Positions 1-12,800 of a DNA stretch of 64,000 bases are shown in pieces. The stretch is from Trichostrongylus colubriformis (taxonomy: Eukaryota; Nematoda; Chromadorea; Rhabditida; Trichostrongylidae). The stretch is taken from the NCBI GenBank assembly GCA_963978905.1, contig OZ022259.1, positions 10,726,001 to 10,790,000 of the forward strand, read 5' to 3'. Numbering within the stretch: the first letter of the stretch is position 1; each line of letters begins with the position of its first letter. The notes below the pieces were generated by a model that was not told the origin of the DNA, did not search any database, and worked only from the letters and a program-made list of their open reading frames with translations. The translations under genes and the position numbers were made by a program.

Positions 1-814
1 GAATCGTCGAGGTTGCTTTCAAACCACGGTTATACTGAATATGCCTCGCTGGTCGGGGCTGCGCATGTCAGAAATGAGACATTTTCTGAGGAGGCATGGC
101 CCTTGGTGTCATTATTGGGTTAGTTCTGCTGACTGGTTGTGGCTTGATATAGTCAGATTTGTGGAATTTTGGAATTTCGCCGCCTAGCCTTGCAAATACG
201 CCTTTCCAAATTGCCCATATCTTGAGCTACTCATCTATCCCTTTCAATTGTCCTATAACGCTAAGCTTGCGCTACTTCTCACAACTCATTTGATTCTTTA
301 GAGCCTATGACGAGAGTGTGGGTCAGTGTGCAAGACGTTCACCTGCGATCCACGACAGTACTTCCTCTCTGGTTTTTCGTCATTTTATGAACCTAAGGAG
401 ATCGTGTTGAAATCTGGGGGATATAATAGCATTTTTGCTGGAAATTTTGTTGATTGCATATACCGGTGGGATTCATGTTGAGATTTTCTCTCCTCTTAGT
501 ATGGTAAAGTTTCGTTTGGCGATCAATACGTTGCCGCACGTATGTTTATTATTTTACACATATCTTATTATGGAATCACTAACACTGTTTTTGTGGTTCA
601 GTGTTCGGGGGTTGTATTCACTTCAATTGAGTTTTTGGTTTTTGACGAAACTTTATTGGTTGGGGAGATGTTGGATTGACACCTGCAAGTGCAATCGCAG
701 GCGAATTCGCATAATTACGAAATGTGATTTCTCCCCTCCTAAGGAGAGGTGTTTCACTCGAACAAAATTTAAAAGCTCGCTGGATTGATGATTATTACGT
801 GTGATACGTTTCAG
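1..814. other. intron/5' region of hip-1, no exon found
   Basis: No frame here resembles the HIP N-terminal dimerisation domain. The one moderately long frame (435-788, TTG start) has no family features. Confidence 0.5.
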
Positions 815-3800
815 GTTGAGGAGGAGCCTCCGATTCCATATCCGTCAGATATTGATAACTCTGGTGTAATTGAAGCTGACGATAATTCGACTCCGCTTCC
901 AATGGGTGATCCAAATAAGGAGGTGATACTTTGATTTTTTAATTTCACTACTCTAACGATAAGTGGTAGGCTTTCCCATAGTTAACCTCTTATTCAGGCT
1001 TCGGAGGACGATATTGAAAAAGCAAATGAGGCGAGAGATAAAGCAATGGCGGCGTTTTCCGAAGGTATGCTCTTTCAGGCTTTGTTATCGGACTGTTTGT
1101 TCGTTTGCTTAATTATTTAGCTTGTATGTTGCACCCATTCCTTGCCAATGAATATTATTCACCATGAGCAATGACTGAAAAGAGGAAGTAGGATTGAATC
1201 TTTTCCTTCCTCGTAGCCATCGCATGGGAGTGATTCGGCATCTAATCACTGGCCAATTTTTAGATCATTAATAGTTTTTGGAGGACGGATCTTGATCGCT
1301 ATGGACTTGAACTAAGTAACACTCTTAAGGAATTTGGATGACTAGAGGATTAGCATTTCCTTCACATCAATAGAGTTTCAGTGATGAAACTGTATTTGGT
1401 GATTGGGATGAGTAGTTCATGAAGAACATGGAAAAATTGTAAATTTGTATAGATTTAATCCATTGTAAAAAAATGCTATGACTGCAGAATATTTTTAGGA
1501 AACATGGACGATGCTTTGAAATATTTCACAGAAGCCATTGAGTTAAATCCTGGACTGGCAATCCTGCATGCTAAGAGAGCAAAGTAAGACTATCGACTTT
1601 CTATCATACATAGAAACCTAGTGTTCAGCATTCTTCCAGCTTTCTTGCGTATCATTCTTTTGTTGGCCGTTTAAGCAAAATAGTTGTACTGTTCCCTCGA
1701 ACAATTTCTTTTTCAAGAATTTTCGTTTTTACAAATGTTTTTCTTTAGTGTCCTCCTCAAGCTGAAGCGTCCTATGGCAGCTATCGCCGACTGTGACAAA
1801 GCTATTTCTATCAATGCAGACTCTGCTCAGGGATATAAATTCAGAGGAAGAGCCTACAGGTGAGAGAATTCAAATGATGGCTGATGTAATTTTGTCTGGT
1901 AAAGCTGACGAAGAAGCATCCACTTAAGCATGCTGATGATCTATTTTATCATGGTTTTTTCGTGCCATTTTATTCAACTTTCGTTACAATGGGCATGTAT
2001 CAGGCTGGGTAGGATTATAAAAAAGAGAAATTAGAAGTAGAAGCAGGAAGAACTCTTGAGCACTCATGAAGTTAAGTTTAGAAGATCAAAGGAAAGGTAG
2101 TACCGGTTCCGATGGTGCATCATTCTGATAATTCGTGGAGGTAATTCTTGTTTCACGGAAGCATTGCAAAATGCACGGGACGAACGAAAAACATGTTGCT
2201 TATGACATAGAAAATGTTTGAAGAAAACCTATAAACGATTTCCTGTACGTCTGCGACAATAAAGGAGTCAGTAAGGAGTTTGCATGATCCACGATTTTGT
2301 GCAGATCTGTGGATACTGTATAAGTCTTTATCTGACTCAGTACTTCACTTACATACAGATCCGTTTTCTTATCCACCCGTTTTTCAATAGTATATTCACT
2401 GAGTGACAGTGTGCTGATCGCTTTATGAATAAAAAGTTCTAAAACTCGTAATCATAAATTGTACCATTCTTGCTAGGTAAGGAATAGATAAGGGTGTTTG
2501 AAATGAAATGCTGCAGAGTTTTTCTTTCTTGTTGAATACGAAAGGAATGTCATCGCAAATTATGCCTAGATTGAGGCCGTTGTCAGACTTCGCGGCTTTC
2601 CGTTTCTGCGGATCTGCGATTTTGGGTCGTTCCACCTTCGTCCGATGCTGCGACCTTGAGATCTTGCAGCGCCGTAAATTCGCGTGCGGAGCCGCGATAC
2701 CGCAAAACCGCAAAGTATGACGGCGGCCTAATGCGTATCAATAGTGCCATGATGCGAATTGCTCTTATAGGATCCATATTTACCAAGTGAAGAGTGGTTG
2801 CTCGCATGTTGCCATTCGAGCTTTTCATGAGTTAGGGAAAGGCTATAATTATGTACCATCACCAAGTCATTATTTCTTTGCAGAGCAATAGTTCTCGTTT
2901 TGTGAGATTTCGATAACTTATGTGGCTTTTTTCTACTGATCTCATGCACTTCGAGGTTGTGCAATTGATTTGCGTCATTATTAATGTACTTAGCATTAAA
3001 GGCACCGGGAGGAGGGCAAGGGCGGAATAACGTTTACAAAAACAATGGCGTCTGAAAACAAACATATGGGTTCGGTAGATACAATGTGTAACGAAACCGG
3101 CATTGAAAAACGCGCCATAGGGCGCTATTTGCCCCCAGGGCGCGCTTCCGTCCGAACTGCAAGCTTCCATGGCCGAGCCACGCTTCGTTCATTTTAAAGC
3201 TTGTCTTCGGCCTGATGTAACCTTATTTTTGAATTATTTCCTCTTTAGACTGTTTTCTAGTGACATATTTTACTTGTTTACTTATGGATCTTCTTAATTG
3301 TGCATTTCTATACCTGAAAATCTCAGAAGGGTCAAATATACTAGTCGGGGGGGGGGGGGGGGGGGAAGGCGCAACTCTGCGTCGACGTCGAAGCTCCTTT
3401 CCCTTACTAGGCTTAGGCTAAAATTGATACCCTCTCCTCCCACATTAAAAAGCATCTGTCAAAGCATAGGTCTCATCTGCTTTAGCCTAACCCTAAAGCA
3501 AAGAAGCTTTGACGTGGGTGAAAATTTTGCGTCTCCCCCTCCCCCCGACTTTATTTGACCCGTAAGTACATCTAGAAATAATATAAGAAGGAACAAAGTA
3601 AAACTAAAAGGAAAAAACAAATCTATAATAGAACCATCTTCTTTTGGCACCATGCCAAGGCGTCAAATTGGCGAGTTTGTGCAATGGCGGCCACTCAAAC
3701 TCGTCCATACTACGTCTGTTCTACAGTAAGCCAAAATTACTTCCTCCTGGTGTCTTTAACAACGTAATGTTGTCGAGAAAGTAGTGCGGATCTAGAAGGC

Positions 3801-6800
3801 ATCGGTAGGGTAGTAGTATCGATATAGTGAGGCCATCTTCCCTTCCCCTAAATTTTACACATGGACATGGGACGTTGTCGTGAAAAGACTAACGATGACA
3901 GGATTTAAAGTAGGCAGCGTGACGTGGTGAGTAAGCTATGGATATCTTGATCGCAAAATCTTCATGTAGACAGTATGACAGCCGTTTCGATGAACTCTGC
4001 ACTTTCGTGAGTCTTCGTGGTAGCTTATGGGAAGCTTGACGCAGCTTTATGAGCTATGAGCTCGCGCTGGTGAGCGCCTAAGGAGGGTCGGGCTGATCTT
4101 CTCTCGCTGGCAAGGCATAACTTTGGTGCAAGTTGCAAGAGGAATGTTCACATAATTGTTAACCATTCTAAATCAATATTCTGTGTGGAGGGCATTAGAT
4201 GGATGGCTGCTCAAAATCGGTTTATTCTTTATCACTTCAGATAGGTTTAGCACAGTTATTACATTCAAGGGTACATACTCTAAACCTGTTCACCTATCTT
4301 AGGCTAGTTTAAGCTTCTGTCTGTTTTGATATAATGTTTGTTGCTTCTTTGCAATTTCTTCGTAAATACTTATTTACAATTTGGTTTGACGATTAGTGAA
4401 TTGAGGGCATGAGCAAAATACTTTGCTGCATGACATTACAGTCAGACTCACATTCTTTTATCTGCTCATGAATGAATCTGATGTGACATCAATTCAAATA
4501 TACCTGCCACCCCACCTTCGAAGAGTTGTCCTTGTATGTTTGCTATCAATACTTTTCGTATAGGGGTGGGGGTCGATTGGTCTAATTTTCGCACGGTCGT
4601 CCGCGGCGAACGGCGCGACGAGTGCGAGTCGTTTGCAGCTTTATCTGTTCAAACAGCACCAACAACAACAAAGGCGAACTTCCGACGTTTCCAAACTGCA
4701 ATCTTTGAGGATTCTTCACCTTGCATCTTGAGTTGGCCAAACGAGTCGTACTGGCGGCCCGCGAGTGCGACGCCGCGAAGCGAAAGTTCGACCAATCAAC
4801 CCCCACCCTTCGCATAATACCTATCCTATTGTGACCTTACGGTTTTGCGAGTGAATTATTGAAAGCCACATTGTTCGTATTCGCGAGCTTTTATGTTTCC
4901 TCTATGTGTTATTCTCTAATACTCTGTTATCAGGTTGCTCGGGAAGTGGGTCGAAGCTTATACGGATCTCGCAACTGCATGCAAGTTGGACTACGACGAT
5001 GTTGCAAACGAATGGCTCAAGGAAGTGGAGCCAAATGTGAGTTCCTTCTTTCTCTTCTGTCAACAAACAAATTTGTTGCTTTAAAGTCCGTGAGTAAGTT
5101 ATTATCGTACTTGACTATTGAATCAGTTTGAATTCTTTATTCATACCGTCCTCTTTGAAAAGAAAATTGTTGCATAACTCGTTCATGAACACTACATTTA
5201 TTGAAGCGGAATATTTATCTTGGATGAGCAAAAACTTTTATGGAATTCTGCAAAGCGAGAAAATTCAATTTAAAAAACAACTAGTCGTGAGGAGGACGAA
5301 AGCTTGCTCATATTAAACTACGAAGGCAAGTTTCGGTAGCGAATCACAGCGGTTTCTTGCGGCAAAGACGTCTGCCATTCGGTCCAATAGGAGCGCGTTC
5401 CTTGGGCGGTAGGCCCAGTATTGCACGACACGAATAATAATATTTATTACACCAGCCAGTTTTCCTATAGCGCTCCAATCCTATCCGAGCCACATTACCG
5501 GCATGATCTTCGTTCATCGCTTGCGGCTCTGCTGAACTATAACACGATTTACCACCAGACTTACACTCCACATCCTGCGTTTCCTTGTCGGGTGAACGAG
5601 CTGCTGGACCAGTAGCGGTCTGTGCAGACCTGAACGACTTCCTTTGGTCATCCTTGTCGTCACGGTCATCTTCGGATGAAGGTGTATGTTTGGCCTTCTG
5701 ATCCACCAGTTTCTTCTCCCGCTTGTCTTCAGCATCCTTCAAGTCCTCTTTCTCGGATAAAAGACCTGTTTCTGCATAACAAGACTTTCTGTATTTGCAC
5801 TGGAGTTGTTTTGACACACCAGCTTTGAAAACAATTTTTTGATCATTGTAAAAGTAGTGTGGTATAAAGATCTCTGGTAGTACGCCGGTTTCATAGCACG
5901 ATTTACGGTACTTACATTCGAGTTTCTTTGCAAGCTCGATTTTTGCATGCGCTTCCCTTCTGTTTCTTTTCTCCATTTCTTCATCCGATATGTCAAGCAA
6001 GGGCTCCCCCGGTTTAGTGGTAATGGATTCTTCGGATTCTTCAGGTTTTTCGGGTACGGCTTCTTCAGTCTTTCCGAAGATGTGGTGAAGAGACTGATCG
6101 ATTTTTGGCTTCTTTCCGCTTTTGTAACACGACTTCCGATATTTACAGTACTCTTTCTTCTGCTGTATTTCTTGTTGCTGGTGCATGTCTTCTATCATTT
6201 TCTTCATTCCGGCAGCTACCTTGTCGAATCGCTTACTACCGGCTTGCTTTTCATATGCAGCTTCACGCTGTTGCTCATCATCCGGTTTCTTATCGTCCTT
6301 CTCTTTCCTTTCTTTCTGCTTCAGTACATCTTCCTTTGGCTTAGTTTCTGTCTCCTTCTTTTTCTTCAATTTTGTTGCTGACCTCTGTTTCTCTTCCATA
6401 TTTACTTCCTCCTTCTCTTCCTCTTTCTCTTTCTCCTTCTCAAGCTTCTTTTCTACCTTTTTCTCCACCTTTGGTTCTTCCGCTTTCAGTTTTTTCCCCT
6501 TCTTTGCTTTCTTTGCTTGCAATGTGTCATCCTCTGCTTCTGTTGTTGCTATCCGCACTGCCTCATCACTGACTGTTTTCTCCTCAGAATCAACTCTCTG
6601 CTGCCGCTGCTTCGATTTCCGGTACTCTAGTGTTTTGTCCGGAACGCTTTCAGCGTCTTCCTTTTTCTCCTTGCCTTTTTCCTTTCGCCCTCTCTTCTGG
6701 GGTATTACCTTGACATCCACGATTTCTTCAATATCTTCCGGCTCTTGCAGTCTCTCTTCCTGCTTGGCTTTATTATGCGGATGATAGTGCTTTGATCGGT

Positions 6801-9800
6801 AACTGTCTAGCTGCAGCTCGCCGCGCAGACGTCGATGAAGCTTTGCTCGTTTAGCCCTTCGACGTCGCACTTCCTTCTCAATTTGACGTCGTTTTCTTAG
6901 GAACTTGATCGTATCCACGGTGGCTGAGTCATGTATTTCAGCATAGCATGACTTTCTGTACTTACAGAATAGTCGTAAGTCTTGCTCATTCGTGGGAATA
7001 ACAGCGCTAACCTCTTTTCGGATCACTTCTTCGAGTTTCGGATTGATCTCGGGTACAATACCGGTTTCGTAGCAGGACTTTCGGTATTTGCATTTCTCTT
7101 GTAATGTCATCTTTCGTGGTTCGACCTGTTGATGTATGGTGAAGAGATCGGGGAAGGTACGTAGTAATATCTCCGGTTCAATATCGGGTTTATGGCCAGT
7201 CTCGTAGCAACTTTTACGATATTTGCAGTAAACTTTCTTCTCGAGCTCCTCCAGTTCGTCATAATTCAGCTCTTTAGTCGCTGCTTCTGCCGGCTCCGTA
7301 GAAAATATTTTGATGGGTATCGGTAGGGACCAACCGTCTGCTATGATTGGTTTCTGGCCGGTTTCATAGCAGCTCTTACGATACTTACAGTTGAGCTTCT
7401 CATTGAGTTTTTCCTCAATGGCGTTCAATCGTTGTGTGACAACGTTTACAACAGGGCGTTTAACCGCCTTCTCCTCAGCCTCCTGTACCTTCTGCAAAGT
7501 GAAGGCGGCGATTTCTTTCAAGGTTTTCTTCTGCCCTGTGTTTTGAACTGTTCTCTTGGATGACAGCAAAAGTTTCCTTCGCTCTTCCGCCTTCTCGTCG
7601 TACGGAATACCTCGATCGTGGTAGCAAGTGATCCGATATTTGCAACGTACCTTCTGAGGTAGAATATCTGCTTCTGCGTCGAAGGGCTCGCCAGCCTTCT
7701 CTTCCTGTTCATCAGCTTTCTCTTCAGTGACCTCCTCCTCCTCCTCCCCCTTGGTCCAATGCGGCCACCACCTTTTTATGAACCGTGTTAACACATTTCC
7801 AGTTTCGGGTACTGTTCCAGTCTCATAGCAGGACTTTCTGTATTTGCAACCCAGCTTTTTCTCATACTCACTTGCTTCTTTCACGGGCTCGGTGGATGCT
7901 GGAACTGCGCCTTGTTCCACAATTTGTTCCATGATTTGATCAACGATCTCGTCGACATCTTCATTGAACTGAAAATATGTGTTTGAAACACAAAGCAAAC
8001 CAAGTGGTGTGTACAATAATAGAAATGTGAAGTGATTATTATACTGCTGTTATAGACGCATTACAGTAAGATCAGATTTTTGCTGGGATTTGAGCTGAAG
8101 TGCATCAACTTCGGTTCAGCTGAAGTCCCCTACGTAGGTGCCCACAATAAACACAGGCCGGACAAGTGGGGGTGTGGTTGATGCCTAGCACTATCAGAAA
8201 CTCATCGCGAACTCTTCCTTCCAAGGTTCATGAAAATTCAAAAGTTTTCAAATTAATGGTCAAAGCTGATTTGGATACAGGGAAGATCAGCGTTGAAAGG
8301 CGTAAAATATTGAAAAAAGGTGTGGTGATTAGTTTTTTGATCTATCTCGACTGAATTGTTTGAATTTTTCGATTTTGCTCTTTTGAATATTAAACACCGA
8401 CGTAAGCTGCAATTAAGGGTTTGAAAGTTCCAAACTCTGTGCGAAACCATATCCCACATTCAGTCATCTATCCTTAGACCATTCAGGAACTAGCACGATT
8501 CGGGGTTATTTTACAATTTCATATTCTTGAATAATGTCGTGGTTCTGCACGAACCTTTAGCTAAGCTGGTGCCATCTTTGAGCGAAAGATACTACGACAT
8601 TCTACGAGTAGTCCAAGTGAAACTGTTTGTATGAAGGAGAACAGCTGTGAGTGACTAGATGCCTGCATATTTACGTTCCGAAATGTTCGTGGGTGATGAA
8701 ACGGCGCATAGATTCTCACAAGACATAATCGCTTGTATAAAAGACGTTACCAGAGATATGGAACTTCAAGTATCATGGAAAAACTCACAATCGTAACTCA
8801 CATGATGTCTGTGGTGGTGATGGTAATGACCGTGATGGGACGGATGATGATGATCGTGATGATGATGATGTTCGTGATGTCGTCGTTCTTTTGCTGCTGA
8901 AGCGAAGATCCAAGGCCAGAAGGCTGTCGGCTGTGGATCTGGCGGTTTCTTTTTCTGCGCGGAAAGTTTAATATTGTGAAGGTCCTCAGCTCGAAGGCTC
9001 GAAAGCATTGCTGGAGAGGCACTGTTGCAAAAGTAGACAACGTTGGGAGAGGTATTTGCGACATAACCAGCTAAAAGGCATTCGGTAGTCTCGTCAAGCA
9101 GAGCTCTGGTTCGGGGACTCGCATCACCTGAAAAAAAAAATCGTTTCCCAGGAAAACGTCGGAGTCTGAGGCGAGCAAATTTTTTGGTTAGTTCATCGAC
9201 ATACTACCGTCCTATCTATGGGTATTCAGGTGGAATTGAACGCTGCATTCCCCCTGGTTGATGTTGCATTGTGTTCGCCAGCAGCGGCTAACTGATGTTC
9301 TAGGAAGGAGGCCATCTTTTCTTCATTGCAATTGGCTGGCTGATTAGGATCCCTTCAGTCAGTGCGCAGAGTTGTTTTGAATGAAAAAACCCTCACAGCG
9401 TTCTGGCTTTCCATTAGCTTCTATGCCCAGACGTTGCTTTTGATGGGTATTCTCAATGCACAGGGAACAGCCAGTGGTGCAGGGATTAGGGTCAGAAATC
9501 TTCCAACTCTGATGGAGGACCCGCTCAGTATTGATGGTATAGGTGAAGGACTTCTAACGAAATAAACTGACCGAATTCAATGACGACCAATGGAGTGATT
9601 GCATCCAATAATCTCTGCATAATGGCGACATGATCAGTGTTCATCTCTTCGATGTCGAGATTAGTAACGATGAGTGTAGTCACATTATCTGCTAATTGTA
9701 TTTCATCCCATATTCCATGCGTGTGTGCTTCCACGCCAATCGGCACAGCTACTTCACTTGTGAATATGGACAGTTCTGGTGATGATTCTGAAAAGGATTC

Positions 9801-12800
9801 ATTTGCAAATGACACATTGGTAAAATATAGAAGGAGGAATGTAGCAGCTTCAAGAGTGGATGAAGTCAAATGTAGCAGCTTCAAGAGTGGATGAAGTCCT
9901 CAGTTCCTGAGTAGGAAAGTGCAAGTGATCCCAAAATATTGTTCAGTGCTGAAGTCTTTTTCTGTGGGCGTTGACCAATTAACTGCGAGCTTTAGCCAGG
10001 CTAACGAGGGGAAATGCGAAGCTCTTTCCATGCGGCATGGAACGAAAAAGATGGGGTGCCTTTGTGGGTTTCGCTGAAGCAAGAGGATGGCGACGTCGAT
10101 AGAAAAGTCTTAACTTTTGAGCTTGTCCAAGCAAACAGTTTCAATAAAAGAAACAGTTTCGAGAGTATCTCAACATTGAAAAGCATTTTCACGGTAATGA
10201 ATTGATTTCTGGCACTATACATGGTATAAGGGGCCTGACATGTACTCCGCCTGACCCCACATGTCATTGTGTAGGCCGATTTACCTGCCATCACAATTCT
10301 GAATGGAACGAGAATGCGTGGCCCATTCCGCAGAAGTTATTGAATACGTTGAGCACTTCATCTTTTTTCCATTATACATGCTATTCGCATGCTCCACGTT
10401 ATTACCTTAGCGACACGGACTGGTGTGTCTCGCGCTGTGGTATGCTTTTCTCTAACGTAACATTTCACGCCCTGCAAATAGCTTTAACCATGAGAAAGGA
10501 CACTGGAGTTTTAAGAGGGAAACTGGAGCTGAAACGTTTTTCTTGAAGCCCTGTATGCTAACAATGTATATGTCTAAAAACGCAACCATGATAGGTAATG
10601 CTTTGGTGGAGGTTTCTGAAGCGCAGCCGTAATTCGGTCACATGAGAAGGGGGTCTTATTTTGTTCATCCACTGATGGCACTGAACGATGGCTTTATGAT
10701 ATGTTGAATGCTGCGACAAGTTGTCAGACTCAAATGGGGACGAGGGAGTCTAGGAACTTAAATAATTCTTCGGCGCGATACTTTTCGCTCATCCATGATA
10801 AAACTGGAGAAATGTGAACTTGCGTGAACAAGCACTAGATTTTGGATCCATACTTTACTTGGATTTTGTAGTTTGAGGGAGACTCTCAGGCGGGCCCTGT
10901 TGTGCCGTCGGTAGCTGTTCCCTTTAGCAGATCCCAATAGCTTCGCTCATTGTTCAGACGGAGTGATCACATTTGGCATAATTGTTGTTTTATTACGAAC
11001 TTTCACTCAGGAAGGTTTGTGAAATCATTTGCTTTCCTACTACTCTACCGTGACCGCTTCTAGTGCGAGGCAATGAATTTTGTCAAAGAACTTTCGATAT
11101 CTCAGTATCTCTTAACATTATTTGTTTAACGTCGTTAATGAACACTGCGCGGTGGCGTTTACACTTTGACGTTTTTCTGTGGATAAAGACATTTCGCTGT
11201 GTGCGTGGGAAGCTCAAAGCCTCAAAGAAACCACACGTTTTTTCTGAGTCGCCGACACATTGCTCATCAATGCAAGTCGTCCGCAAATTTTACACTTCAT
11301 GCGTGTGCGCTCACAAAATTCCCATTATCCTTTGCAATAGCAGATGCTTAGCTGGCAATGCGGGGAGAGTTGTTGTTGGGCTCGTGTCGGAAATGTGTCA
11401 AGTCTATCCTACTGCGCTGAAGTCATCGACTAGTTGTTAGTTTCCCTATCCAAATTTTTGTATAGCAGCTGTTAGAAAATCAGCAGCACGTAGGTTTGTA
11501 CAATTGATTGATGTGCACAAACATATGTTGTTAGGATGAAATGGATATGCGTGGTGGTGGGTGGATACACTTAGCCGACTGCAAAACCTTGCAGCAGTAT
11601 CGATTGGTACCTAGAAGTTCAAAGACGTATTGGAAATCAATGTGATCCCATGATTGTTTACCTTTGATGATTTCATCGTAAGATTCGACGAATTGTCTGG
11701 CCAGCTGATGTTTGTCGACGTTGAAGCTGCTGTGTCCAGTGATTAACAATGTCAGTCGTGCTAAAATATTCTCCAAAGGTTTCGTGGATCATCTCGAAGA
11801 ACAAAATGAACGCTGTCGCTCAGATCTATGTAAACGGGAAATTACACGACTTTGAACACGAGTTACCTGAAGTGTCGCTGAGTAATGAAGTAAATACTAG
11901 TAATGATAATATAGATATAGTTCGGTGCATGATTAATTTGTCGATAAGAATAGTGGAGGTTCGCTGTTGGCTTGTAGATGCCGTCGTTCAACGATGCGAC
12001 ATGCCTCGCACTGGGGAAGCCAGCTGTCCTTTTGCCTGCCCCGCCCCTGTGTCTCGTGGATCATCGTATTTTTTAGTTTTGCTGGGGTCTATTTTCCCTG
12101 ATATTTCTGTCTTACGTTTGCTATGTCCTGCACTATTAGTATGAACTTGATCAGGTTGATGGCAAGAGCCATCTACCTCCGTTTACGGTCACCTCCGGTC
12201 TGTGGTATCGCTTTGAGAGCAGAAACTATGTAGCTCCGCTTACGGCCACCTTCAGTCTTATTCCCGTGTTGCTGAGAAATTTTCTGGTTTTTAAATGCAG
12301 CGGGAGTTCAGGCGGGATCATCTAGCCCCTAACGCAGGAGACTTCACGGTATGGTCCTCACAAATTTTTTACACCACTTTTTTCACTTATTTTTCATCGT
12401 GTTTTTTATACCACTTTTACTCAGAAACTGCTGTTTATAGGTTTATTATCGATATACCTATAAGAGAGGCTAAATTCAGAGATTCAAGAATTGTCTTGCA
12501 TTATCATTCTTTATTTGAAGTTTTGAAGGCAGCAGGGACGTAATTTTAAGTTTCTCTGGAGGGTAGTTTCACGTTGCATAAACGTAAAGGGACCAAGGAG
12601 ACGGTACGTGGCGCAGTTCGCAGTGGTGGCCTCTCTCACCTCTCACACACGAGCGCGTTATTCGATTGCGCATAACCGCTACAAGTCACAGAACCGCGTG
12701 TTTGCGACTTGGGGTACACAATGCAGGACTTGATCTCACAAAGGTTCACGCAGTTGTGGAGTTTTTAGCTACTTCCTCTCCATATTCATCAATATTGCTT

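Noticed and set aside
435..788. 117-codon plus frame in front of the first visible hip-1 exon
   Set aside because: Starts with TTG, hydrophobic/low-complexity, and does not resemble the HIP N-terminus.
6185..6784. Long plus-strand frame rich in Ser/Phe
   Set aside because: It is the shadow of the Lys/Glu-rich part of the minus-strand Cys-repeat exon (AAG/GAA codons read backwards give Phe/Ser/Leu).
7969..8016. ATG at 8,016 as start of the Cys-repeat protein
   Set aside because: A clean acceptor lies at 7,969-7,970 and an upstream exon with a GTGAGT donor joins it in frame, so the ATG is probably intronic.
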